Positions 1-5,640 of a stretch of DNA of 5,640 bases are shown piece by piece. The translations under genes and the position numbers were made by a program. A model generated the notes under the pieces. The model saw nothing but the letters and a program-made list of their open reading frames with translations. It did not search any database and had not been told where the DNA came from. Within the stretch, counting starts at the first letter, position 1; every line of letters begins with the position of its first letter. This DNA is from Lachnoclostridium sp. UBA3775 (GTDB lineage Bacteria > Bacillota > Clostridia > Lachnospirales > Lachnospiraceae), in contig DFFN01000101.1 of NCBI GenBank assembly GCA_002369525.1, positions 1-5,640 on the forward strand. The letters run 5' to 3'.

Positions 1-171
1 TTAAACAAGGTGTATATTGAAAATTTCAAACGTGTGCGTGACGATCTTGAGTGGTTCACCGACAAGTTTGATTACCGCAATGCCGATGCACCGTGGAAAA
101 ATTCACGTGATGCACTTATACGTGCGATACAGAAGACAAACGGCGTGTTTGTCGAAGAAAAAAAGAAGTAG
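1..171 (+). CDS. 3' end of a DUF6062-like protein of unknown function (partial)
   Basis: Frame 1 is open from the first base to a TAG at 169-171, giving 56 C-terminal residues. The gene starts left of the window. The segment is hydrophilic and charged. It contains RVRDDLEWFTDKFDYRN, then DAPWKNSRDAL, and ends in a lysine-rich tail (EEKKK). This resembles the C-terminus I associate with DUF6062 proteins of Lachnospiraceae, which in full length carry Cys-containing motifs near the N-terminus; those would lie outside the window. No function is established. It ends 8 nt before the next gene, and its stop codon overlaps that gene's GAGG ribosome binding site, which suggests co-transcription and possibly translational coupling. 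The coding call is firm (in-frame, plausible composition, well-placed stop); the family name comes from memory of similar sequences and is moderately sure. Confidence 0.72.
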   Translation, partial: LNKVYIENFKRVRDDLEWFTDKFDYRNADAPWKNSRDALIRAIQKTNGVFVEEKKK

Positions 172-179
172 AGGTTTTA

Positions 180-710
180 ATGATGAATCTTGAAAGCAGC
201 TACTGCGAATGTCTTGTAAAAAGAAAAAATACGATCGGCGGATATATCATAAAGGGTCTGATAATTGCTTTGCTTGTAATCTTCGGACTGCTTGCATTCC
301 TGTTCCTGTTTTCGGGCGCGAATGCAGTGTCGCTTTTAATGGCAGCTCTTGTCATGGTGGGGTTCTCTCTTGCGGGAAGCATATTCCCCAGATTTAATGT
401 GGAATGGGAATATGTTTTCGTTGACGGACAGTTGGATTTTGACCAGGTACTCGGCGGTCTGGCCCGGAAAAGAAAGATGAGGACTGATTTTGAAAAGCTC
501 GAAATCATTGCTCCTTCAAATTCACACAGGCTTGATTCTTACAAGAACATGCAGATGAAAATCTATGATTTCTCGTCGCTTACGGGCTGTGACAATTACA
601 GCATGATATGTCATGACGGGAACAACCTTATAAAAATTTATTTTGAGCCCAACGAGGAAATGCTTACAACAATGAAAAACAAAAGCTTCCGCAAGGTGTT
701 CACAGATTAA
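180..710 (+). CDS. Small two-helix membrane protein, DUF6106-like, unknown function
   Basis: This 176-residue protein has a short N-terminal segment with a CLVKRK motif (residues 11-16), then two hydrophobic helices (about 22-45 and 49-69), then a soluble tail of about 105 residues. The tail has a WEYVFVDGQLDFDQV stretch (76-90), a basic patch (ARKRKMR, 95-101), EIIAPSNSHRLDSY (108-121), and PNEEML near the end. This order matches my recollection of DUF6106 proteins from Lachnospiraceae. With two helices and a positively charged N-terminus, both termini are probably cytoplasmic (positive-inside rule). The start is ambiguous: adjacent ATG codons lie at 180 and 183, and GAGG at 171-174 gives spacings of 5 and 8 nt, so 183 is equally plausible. 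It lies 8 nt after the preceding gene and 30 nt before guaB. No catalytic motif is visible, and I assign no function. Confidence 0.78.
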   Translation: MMNLESSYCECLVKRKNTIGGYIIKGLIIALLVIFGLLAFLFLFSGANAVSLLMAALVMVGFSLAGSIFPRFNVEWEYVFVDGQLDFDQVLGGLARKRKMRTDFEKLEIIAPSNSHRLDSYKNMQMKIYDFSSLTGCDNYSMICHDGNNLIKIYFEPNEEMLTTMKNKSFRKVFTD

Positions 711-724
711 GCAGTATAAAAATT

Positions 725-732
725 GAAAGGAG
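725..732 (+). promoter_or_regulatory. Ribosome binding site fixing the guaB start
   Basis: GAAAGGAG lies 8 nt upstream of the ATG at 741. An in-frame TTG at 723 would put this strong Shine-Dalgarno sequence inside the coding region and add six residues not expected in IMP dehydrogenases. The ATG at 741 is therefore the start. Confidence 0.85.
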
Positions 733-740
733 TATATATT

Positions 741-2198
741 ATGGGCAATATCATCAAAGAGGGAATTACATTTGACGACGTGCTTCTGATTCCGTCGTTT
801 TCAGAGGTCCTTCCTAACGACGTGGACCTGACAACAAATCTTACAGAGAAAGTAAAACTTAACATACCGCTCATGAGTGCCGGTATGGATACCGTTACCG
901 AACACAGAATGGCCATTGCAATGGCAAGACAGGGCGGTATCGGAGTTATTCATAAAAATATGACCATTGAGCAGCAGGCTGCACAGGTTGATATGGTTAA
1001 GAGATCGGAAAACGGTGTAATTACCGATCCTTTTTCACTGTCACCCGAGCATACTCTTGCAGATGCAAACGAGCTGATGGGCAGATATCGTATAAGCGGT
1101 GTTCCGATTACCGAAGGAACAAGGCTGGTCGGAATAATCACGAACCGCGATCTTAAATTTGAGACCGATTTTTCAAAGAAAATCAAAGAGTCGATGACTT
1201 CCGAAGGTCTCATAACCGCTCAGGAAGGAATTACGATCGAGGAAGCAAAGAAGATACTTGCAAAGGCAAGAAAGGAAAAGCTTCCCATCGTTGATAAGAA
1301 CGGTAACTTAAAAGGTCTCATAACAATAAAGGATATCGAAAAAACCATTAAATATCCGCTGTCGGCAAAGGATGAGCAGGGAAGGCTGCTCTGTGCGGCA
1401 GGTGTCGGCGTGACAGCAAACATACTCGACAGAGTCGATGCTCTTGTTAAAGCAAAGGTTGATGCGATCGTTATCGATACCGCTCACGGACATTCCGCAA
1501 ACGTTCTCCGTGTGGTAAGGATGGTAAGGGACGCTTATCCCGAGCTTCAGATCATTGCGGGTAATGTTGCTACCGCAGAGGCTACCGAGGATCTCATCAA
1601 GGCCGGCGTTAATGCGGTAAAGGTTGGTATCGGCCCCGGATCTATCTGTACGACAAGAGTTGTTGCCGGTATCGGCGTACCTCAGATCACTGCGGTAATG
1701 GATGCATATTCCGCAGCAAAGAAGTACAATATCCCGATTATAGCAGACGGCGGTATTAAATATTCCGGTGATATCACAAAGGCGATCGCAGCAGGTGCAA
1801 ATGTCTGCATGATGGGCTCAATGTTCGCAGGCTGTGATGAGGCTCCCGGAGATTTCGAACTGTTCCAGGGAAGAAAATACAAGGTATACAGAGGAATGGG
1901 TTCAATCGCGGCCATGGAGAACGGCAGCAAGGACCGTTATTTCCAGGAAAATGCAAAGAAGCTTGTTCCTGAAGGCGTTGAAGGAAGAGTTGCTTACAAG
2001 GGACTCCTTGAGGATACCGTATTCCAGCTTGTCGGAGGACTTCGTTCAGGTATGGGATATTGCGGATGCAAAGATATACAGACTCTTAAGGAGAACGGCA
2101 GATTTGTTAAGATCTCCGCTGCATCGCTTAAGGAAAGCCATCCTCATGATATTCACATTACAAAAGAAGCACCTAACTACAGTGTTGACGACAGGTAA
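741..2198 (+). CDS. guaB: Inosine-5'-monophosphate dehydrogenase
   Basis: GuaB oxidises IMP to XMP with NAD+, the committed step of guanine nucleotide synthesis, in the cytoplasm. The 485-residue protein has the usual bacterial length and is intact. The TIM barrel starts with ITFDDVLLIP (9-18) and is interrupted by a tandem CBS (Bateman) module, roughly CBS1 94-142 and CBS2 152-203. The barrel resumes with DTAHGH (246-251; Asp246 is expected to contact NAD). The active-site loop GPGSICTTR places the catalytic Cys at 303. IADGGIK carries the IMP-phosphate-site Asp336. The mobile flap has the Arg399-Tyr400 pair in KDRYF, and VGGLRSGMGYCG (431-442) completes the site. The CBS pair makes purine-nucleotide allostery possible, though that is family knowledge. 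The 30-nt upstream gap is too short for a purine riboswitch, and I see no clear promoter there, so it is probably read through from upstream. GMP reductase is less likely because of the CBS insert, overall length and flap. Confidence 0.98.
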   Translation: MGNIIKEGITFDDVLLIPSFSEVLPNDVDLTTNLTEKVKLNIPLMSAGMDTVTEHRMAIAMARQGGIGVIHKNMTIEQQAAQVDMVKRSENGVITDPFSLSPEHTLADANELMGRYRISGVPITEGTRLVGIITNRDLKFETDFSKKIKESMTSEGLITAQEGITIEEAKKILAKARKEKLPIVDKNGNLKGLITIKDIEKTIKYPLSAKDEQGRLLCAAGVGVTANILDRVDALVKAKVDAIVIDTAHGHSANVLRVVRMVRDAYPELQIIAGNVATAEATEDLIKAGVNAVKVGIGPGSICTTRVVAGIGVPQITAVMDAYSAAKKYNIPIIADGGIKYSGDITKAIAAGANVCMMGSMFAGCDEAPGDFELFQGRKYKVYRGMGSIAAMENGSKDRYFQENAKKLVPEGVEGRVAYKGLLEDTVFQLVGGLRSGMGYCGCKDIQTLKENGRFVKISAASLKESHPHDIHITKEAPNYSVDDR

Positions 2199-2228
2199 GC
2201 AGTTTAAAATTTTTTAGAGGAGTCAGAA

Positions 2229-2894
2229 ATGGCAGAACGTATTTCAAAAGCAGAATGGAAGAAGAGAAGAAAAAGAAAGCGTATGATACGCAAGTACTCT
2301 ATTCTCGGAGCTTTTGCTCTTATAGTAATTTTATTGCTTGTTCTTTTGATTAAATTCATCAGCTTTCTTTTTAACGGAAATGATGGAATAATAAAGAAGG
2401 CAGGAAGCCATAAAATAAAAGTAAAATTGCTTGAAATATCGGAAACGGTCCGTCCGGGTGAGGAACTGAAGAGCGTAAAGGGTATAGTTATCCATGCTAC
2501 GAACAAACCCGGTCTTTCTGCCGATGAACTTCTTAAGACTTATAAAGACAATACCGGCAGCAAGGATAAATTTGAATCCGTTCATTTTATCGTTGACAGC
2601 GACGGTGCCATTTATCAGTGCATTCCGACAGATGAGATTGCTTTTCATGCGATGGGAAGAAACTCGGATACCCTCGGTATCATGTTCTGTCATACAAGTG
2701 CCGACGGTCAGATGACCGACAGTACAAGGAAGGCCCTTAAGGATCTGATTGTAAAGCTTTGCAAGGAATATAAGCTCAAAGCAGACAATGTTATTCTTCA
2801 TTATGATATAAACCAGAAGCTTTGTCCGGCTTATTATGCCGAAAATGCGGAAAGCTGGCAGAATTTCCTTAAGGAAGTATCCGATAAACTATAA
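2229..2894 (+). CDS. Membrane-anchored N-acetylmuramoyl-L-alanine amidase (Amidase_2/PGRP fold)
   Basis: Amidase_2 enzymes are zinc hydrolases that cleave the MurNAc-L-Ala bond of peptidoglycan. The 221-residue protein begins with a strongly basic cytoplasmic segment (KKRRKRKR, 11-18) and one hydrophobic helix (about 24-48) with no evident signal peptidase site, so it should be an N-in, C-out anchored protein. The catalytic domain spans about 82-215. Expected zinc ligands are His89 (GIVIHAT), His191 (ILHYD) and Cys199 (KLCP). Lys197, two residues before the Cys, matches the catalytic Lys128 of T7 lysozyme. The core strand VHFIVDSDG (118-126) and the FHAMGRNSDTLGI segment (139-151) fit the fold. 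The residue before His119, where T7 lysozyme has Tyr46, is Val118. AGAGGAG at 2216-2222 lies 6 nt from the ATG. The gene follows guaB by 30 nt and precedes the peptidase gene by 13 nt. A role in wall remodelling or turnover is likely; substrate details are not visible. Confidence 0.88.
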   Translation: MAERISKAEWKKRRKRKRMIRKYSILGAFALIVILLLVLLIKFISFLFNGNDGIIKKAGSHKIKVKLLEISETVRPGEELKSVKGIVIHATNKPGLSADELLKTYKDNTGSKDKFESVHFIVDSDGAIYQCIPTDEIAFHAMGRNSDTLGIMFCHTSADGQMTDSTRKALKDLIVKLCKEYKLKADNVILHYDINQKLCPAYYAENAESWQNFLKEVSDKL

Positions 2895-2895
2895 T

Positions 2896-2904
2896 AAGGA
2901 AGGG
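2896..2904 (+). promoter_or_regulatory. Ribosome binding site fixing the M20 peptidase start
   Basis: AAGGAAGGG sits 3 nt upstream of the ATG at 2908; its AAGGA core (2896-2900) is 7 nt away. It lies directly after the amidase stop codon. It selects this ATG over an in-frame ATG at 2836, which would overlap the amidase gene by 59 nt and add 24 residues that do not fit the fold. Confidence 0.8.
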
Positions 2905-2907
2905 TCT

Positions 2908-4035
2908 ATGGATTTAAGCAGCTATTTAAACGAGCTCAGGGACCTGTTCATAACATTATGCAAAATACCGGCTCCGACCGAACATGAGGATGAGAGAGCC
3001 GGTTTTATTGCGAACTGGTATGCTGAGAACGGTTTGATGAATTTTGAGATTGATAATGCCGGAAACGTGCTTTATTATTTCGGTGTGAAAAGCTATAACC
3101 CCGTGCACATAATAACCGCACACATGGACACGGTATTTTCTGCCAGTGTGCCTTTAAATCCGAGGATCGAGAACGATGTCCTGTATTGCCCGGGTTCGGG
3201 TGACAATACCGCAAATCTCGCGATCATGATGCTCTGCGTCAAATATCTGAGCGAGATAGGATATGAGGGCTCTACCGGACTCATATTTGCTGCGGATATT
3301 TGCGAGGAAGGTCTCGGCAATCTGAAGGGCGTAAACGAGATCCTGAATGAATACGGCGCGAGGATTGAACAGCTTGTGAGCGTCGATCTGGCTTACGGTA
3401 CGATCATTGCACAGGCTGTGGGTTCGAAAAGATATGAAATCAGTATTTCCTCAAAAGGCGGACATGCTTTTCATGATTTCGGCAATCCCAATGCAATTGC
3501 CGTGGCGTCCAAGCTCATAAGCTCATTGTACAGCCAGCCCCTTCCCGAAGAAGGAGTTGCAACCTACAATGTCGGCCAGATAAGCGGAGGCACGGGAGTT
3601 AATGTAATTGCCCAGAATGCCAGCTTTTTGTATGAATTCAGGTCGATAAATGCCGATCTTATCAATATGCTTGACGATAATCTTTCTCTTGCCCTTATCG
3701 AGCATCGCGAAGAAAACGTCAACATTGAATGCAGGCTGTTAGGTGAGAGGCCGTGTCAGGGAAATGTTAATTCGGACAAACAGCAGTTTTTGCTTGACCG
3801 TATTAAAAATGCCTATGCACAGTCAGGATGGGCTGAAGCGGGATATGGCAATGAGATAACGGTGATCCCCGGTTCGACGGACTGCAATGCATCGCTGGCA
3901 AGAGGAATTCCGTCAGCCTGCTTCGGACTGGCATATTCGGAAGGACATCATACCCTTAATGAATTTACCAGACTTGACAGTCTGATACCCGGTCTTGAAA
4001 CGCTTATAAATTTTATACTTGATGAGAGACTGTAA
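2908..4035 (+). CDS. M20-family zinc metallopeptidase (PepT/M20-M25-M40-like)
   Basis: M20 enzymes are two-zinc hydrolases that cut short peptides or N-acylated amino acids. This one has 375 residues and no signal peptide, so it should be cytoplasmic. Expected metal and catalytic residues are all present: His72 and Asp74 in TAHMDTV, bridging Asp99 in GSGDNTAN, the base Glu133 with ligand Glu134 in CEEGLGN, Asp160 in SVDLAYG, and C-terminal His348 in EGHHTLNE. The inserted dimerisation (lid) domain covers about 172-285, starting near YEISISSKGGHAFHDFG with its conserved His186. GSTDCNASLARGIPSACFG (322-340) is typical of the second half of the catalytic domain. The motif set suggests an aminopeptidase or dipeptidase/tripeptidase type, but acetylornithine deacetylase-like or other amidohydrolase activity cannot be excluded, so no gene symbol is given. 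It is the last gene of the + strand run and follows the amidase by 13 nt. Processing of peptides released from the wall is possible but inferred. Confidence 0.9.
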   Translation: MDLSSYLNELRDLFITLCKIPAPTEHEDERAGFIANWYAENGLMNFEIDNAGNVLYYFGVKSYNPVHIITAHMDTVFSASVPLNPRIENDVLYCPGSGDNTANLAIMMLCVKYLSEIGYEGSTGLIFAADICEEGLGNLKGVNEILNEYGARIEQLVSVDLAYGTIIAQAVGSKRYEISISSKGGHAFHDFGNPNAIAVASKLISSLYSQPLPEEGVATYNVGQISGGTGVNVIAQNASFLYEFRSINADLINMLDDNLSLALIEHREENVNIECRLLGERPCQGNVNSDKQQFLLDRIKNAYAQSGWAEAGYGNEITVIPGSTDCNASLARGIPSACFGLAYSEGHHTLNEFTRLDSLIPGLETLINFILDERL

Positions 4036-4064
4036 AAATTTAAAAGTATTTAACGGTAAATGAT

Positions 4065-4094
4065 AAAAGCCACAGGATATGCCCCGTGGCTTTT
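4065..4094. terminator. Bidirectional intrinsic terminator between convergent genes
   Basis: AAAAGCCAC at 4065-4073 pairs with GTGGCTTTT at 4086-4094. Two further G-C pairs (4075-4076 with 4083-4084) follow after one A/C mismatch. The loop is six bases (4077-4082). The stem therefore has 11 pairs of 12, with the A tract on the left arm giving a T tract on each strand. It lies 29 nt after the peptidase stop and 3 nt after the - strand permease stop, so it suits both genes. The trailing T run is only four bases each way, so efficiency may be moderate. Confidence 0.85.
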
Positions 4095-4097
4095 GCA

Positions 4098-5640
4098 TTA
4101 CTCTGTCCTGAGTGCGATAACAGGATCCTTCTTTGCGGCAAGTCTTGAGGGAATCATGCCGGCAATAAAGGTAAGGAACATACTGATAAGAACCAGGGCA
4201 ACTCCGCCAAAGATCGGAAGCTTTGCGATACCGTCAACATCCGTAAGCCCCTTTATTATCTTGCATATCGGGATGTTAAGAAGCAGTGTTATCAATATAC
4301 CCAGGAAACCGCTTATAAAGCCTATGGTGATCGATTCGGAGTTGAATACGCGCTTGATATCGCGTTTTGAAGCTCCGATCGCTCTTAGGATACCGATTTC
4401 CTTTGTTCTTTCAAGTACCGAAATGTAGGTGATGATACCGATCATTATGCTTGAAACAACCAAGGATATTGAAACAAATGCTATAAGAACATAGGAAACC
4501 ATGTTTACGATGTTTGAAATCGAGGACATCATGATTCCGACATAATCTGTATATGTTATCTGGTCTGCTTCCTCCTGCTTTTCATTATATTCATCGATGA
4601 GCTTCATGAGCTTTTTCTTGTCATCAAAGCTCTTTGCGTAAAGGCTTATCATGCTCGGAGTATCAAGCTCGCAATAGCCGAGTGCCGTCATATTGTCATC
4701 ATAAGTAGAAGAAGAGTACATGGATGGCATATACTTATCAAACAATGAAGCAACAACCTCAGCCTTCTGCGAAGGAAGATAATTGTCCATCAGATCGGCA
4801 AGCTGTTCGTTGGTGTATGTATCAAAGCTTCTTGCGGGATCGAGCATATACATGAGTCCGACAAACTGGGGAAGCATCTGCTCGTACATATCGTTAAATT
4901 CCTTGTCGGAATACTGAGCATAGGACTGCTTGATAAGTCCGATAAGCTCTTCGTCGCTAAGAGCAAGCATCTGGTTGATGCTATCCTCTGTAAGAGGCAT
5001 CCCCTGAATATTGGAAAGAATGCCGCTTGAATCGATTTCTCCGCTTCTTATCTTGCCTACAGCCTGTACAAGAGAGTTGATAAGGAATTCCTGACGTTCC
5101 TCACGTGTCTTGTAAGCATCGAGATATTCCTGTGACATCGATTTTAACTGCTCCTCGGAAGGAGTTGAATATATTTTCTTGAAGAGCGAGGCCTTCTCGG
5201 CAGTTGTGAGACCGGCAATATATTCGGTGAAAAGAGTAACCTTTTCTTCGGTAGTATACTGTTTTTTGTTCTCGGTTTCAAAAGGAAGACCGGAGAAGAT
5301 ATCGGTATCGGGAGTTTCCTGCTGTTTCTTTACAAGCTCGCTTTCTTTTATCGCTTTGATGTAGGATTCGGTGAGCTCTCTGGTATAGGCGATGGAACCG
5401 GGCTGCATTGAGGTGCTTACGGCATCCTCGCGTACTCTTATGATACCGACGATTTTAACCTGTTTTGCCTTAGGTAAAAGCTCTGAGATATATGCTTTGT
5501 TGTTTCTCATATCGACATATTTGCCAGTTTCTTCGTCATATTCAAAAAGGTCGGAAGGTATTACGAGCCTGAAGCTCTTGTTGATGATCTCATCATAATC
5601 GAGCACGACCTGCTCCGAATCGATCTCGTCTGCAAAATCT
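4098..5640 (-). CDS. C-terminal part of a MacB/FtsX-type ABC transporter permease (partial)
   Basis: The frame is open from the right edge to a TAA at 4098-4100, giving 513 visible residues; the 5' end is outside the window. A GTG at 5606 is in frame, but the open frame continues above it with similar composition (DFADEIDSEQV), so it is not the start. Residues 1 to about 370 are hydrophilic and acidic, consistent with an extracellular domain. Three membrane helices follow, coded near 4428-4511, 4269-4337 and 4149-4217. After the first comes the FtsX signature ERTKEIGILRAIGA (4371-4412), the cytoplasmic coupling segment. The tail IPSRLAAKKDPVIALRTE is typical of FtsX/MacB permeases. One more helix before the ectodomain, and perhaps a fused ATP-binding domain, would be expected upstream. 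Such mechanotransmission-type transporters export peptides or lipoproteins or regulate wall hydrolases; the substrate here is unknown. The ectodomain contains a long helical, repeat-like insert (about 4690-5290). It converges on the peptidase gene and is probably a separate operon. Confidence 0.92.
   Translation of the reverse strand, partial: DFADEIDSEQVVLDYDEIINKSFRLVIPSDLFEYDEETGKYVDMRNNKAYISELLPKAKQVKIVGIIRVREDAVSTSMQPGSIAYTRELTESYIKAIKESELVKKQQETPDTDIFSGLPFETENKKQYTTEEKVTLFTEYIAGLTTAEKASLFKKIYSTPSEEQLKSMSQEYLDAYKTREERQEFLINSLVQAVGKIRSGEIDSSGILSNIQGMPLTEDSINQMLALSDEELIGLIKQSYAQYSDKEFNDMYEQMLPQFVGLMYMLDPARSFDTYTNEQLADLMDNYLPSQKAEVVASLFDKYMPSMYSSSTYDDNMTALGYCELDTPSMISLYAKSFDDKKKLMKLIDEYNEKQEEADQITYTDYVGIMMSSISNIVNMVSYVLIAFVSISLVVSSIMIGIITYISVLERTKEIGILRAIGASKRDIKRVFNSESITIGFISGFLGILITLLLNIPICKIIKGLTDVDGIAKLPIFGGVALVLISMFLTFIAGMIPSRLAAKKDPVIALRTE

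Noticed and set aside
723..740. Upstream in-frame TTG start for guaB, adding six residues
   Set aside because: It would place the strong GAAAGGAG ribosome binding site inside the coding region. The ATG at 741 has ideal spacing and gives the usual family N-terminus.
711..740. Purine riboswitch or guaB-specific promoter
   Set aside because: The gap is only 30 nt, too short for a riboswitch. A TATAAA at 715-720 has no acceptable -35 partner 16-18 nt upstream.
1834..2217. 127-codon open frame on the + strand within guaB
   Set aside because: It lies in another frame of a strongly conserved part of IMP dehydrogenase and shows no domain or start signal of its own.
2331..2801. 156-codon open frame on the - strand opposite the amidase
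   Set aside because: It is antisense to the conserved zinc-ligand motifs, has no recognisable product, and no ribosome binding site is evident.
2836..2907. Upstream in-frame ATG for the M20 peptidase
   Set aside because: It overlaps the amidase coding region by 59 nt, adds a basic stretch not typical of the fold, and lacks a good ribosome binding site, unlike the ATG at 2908.
4060..4428. 122-codon open frame on the + strand inside the permease gene
   Set aside because: It is antisense to the conserved FtsX helices and tail, starts within the terminator region, and has no ribosome binding site. It is a shadow of the real gene.
5604..5606. GTG as the start of the - strand permease gene
   Set aside because: The frame stays open to the window edge with matching composition, there is no Shine-Dalgarno sequence just upstream, and an FtsX permease needs at least one earlier membrane helix.

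Overview
The window looks like ordinary chromosomal sequence from an anaerobic Firmicute, most likely a Lachnospiraceae relative of the Butyrivibrio/Roseburia kind. The reasons are moderate A+T content, strong GGAG-type ribosome binding sites, two small proteins that resemble Lachnospiraceae-type families of unknown function (DUF6062, DUF6106), and a MacB/FtsX-type permease with a very large ectodomain. The taxonomic call rests on recognition by eye, not on a search.

Layout. Positions 1-4035 hold five genes on the + strand with short gaps of 8, 30, 30 and 13 nt: the 3' end of a DUF6062-like gene, a DUF6106-like two-helix membrane protein, guaB (IMP dehydrogenase), a membrane-anchored family-2 N-acetylmuramoyl-L-alanine amidase, and a cytoplasmic M20-family metallopeptidase. 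I see no internal terminator and no convincing promoter in the gaps, so they probably form one transcription unit that begins left of the window. Positions 4098-5640 hold the C-terminal part of an ABC transporter permease on the - strand. It converges on the peptidase gene and runs off the right edge. A hairpin at 4065-4094, flanked by A and T tracts, lies in the 62-nt convergent gap and can serve as terminator for both strands.

How the genes may work together. GuaB makes XMP, the committed step to GMP. The amidase would cut peptidoglycan stem peptides outside the membrane, and the M20 enzyme could trim peptides in the cytoplasm. A peptide-salvage link between the last two is inference from adjacency only. 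The unknown-function proteins give no firm clue.

I found no mobile element, CRISPR array, tRNA, rRNA or riboswitch. No clearly new system is visible. The most unusual item is the helical, repeat-like, acidic insert in the ABC permease ectodomain.
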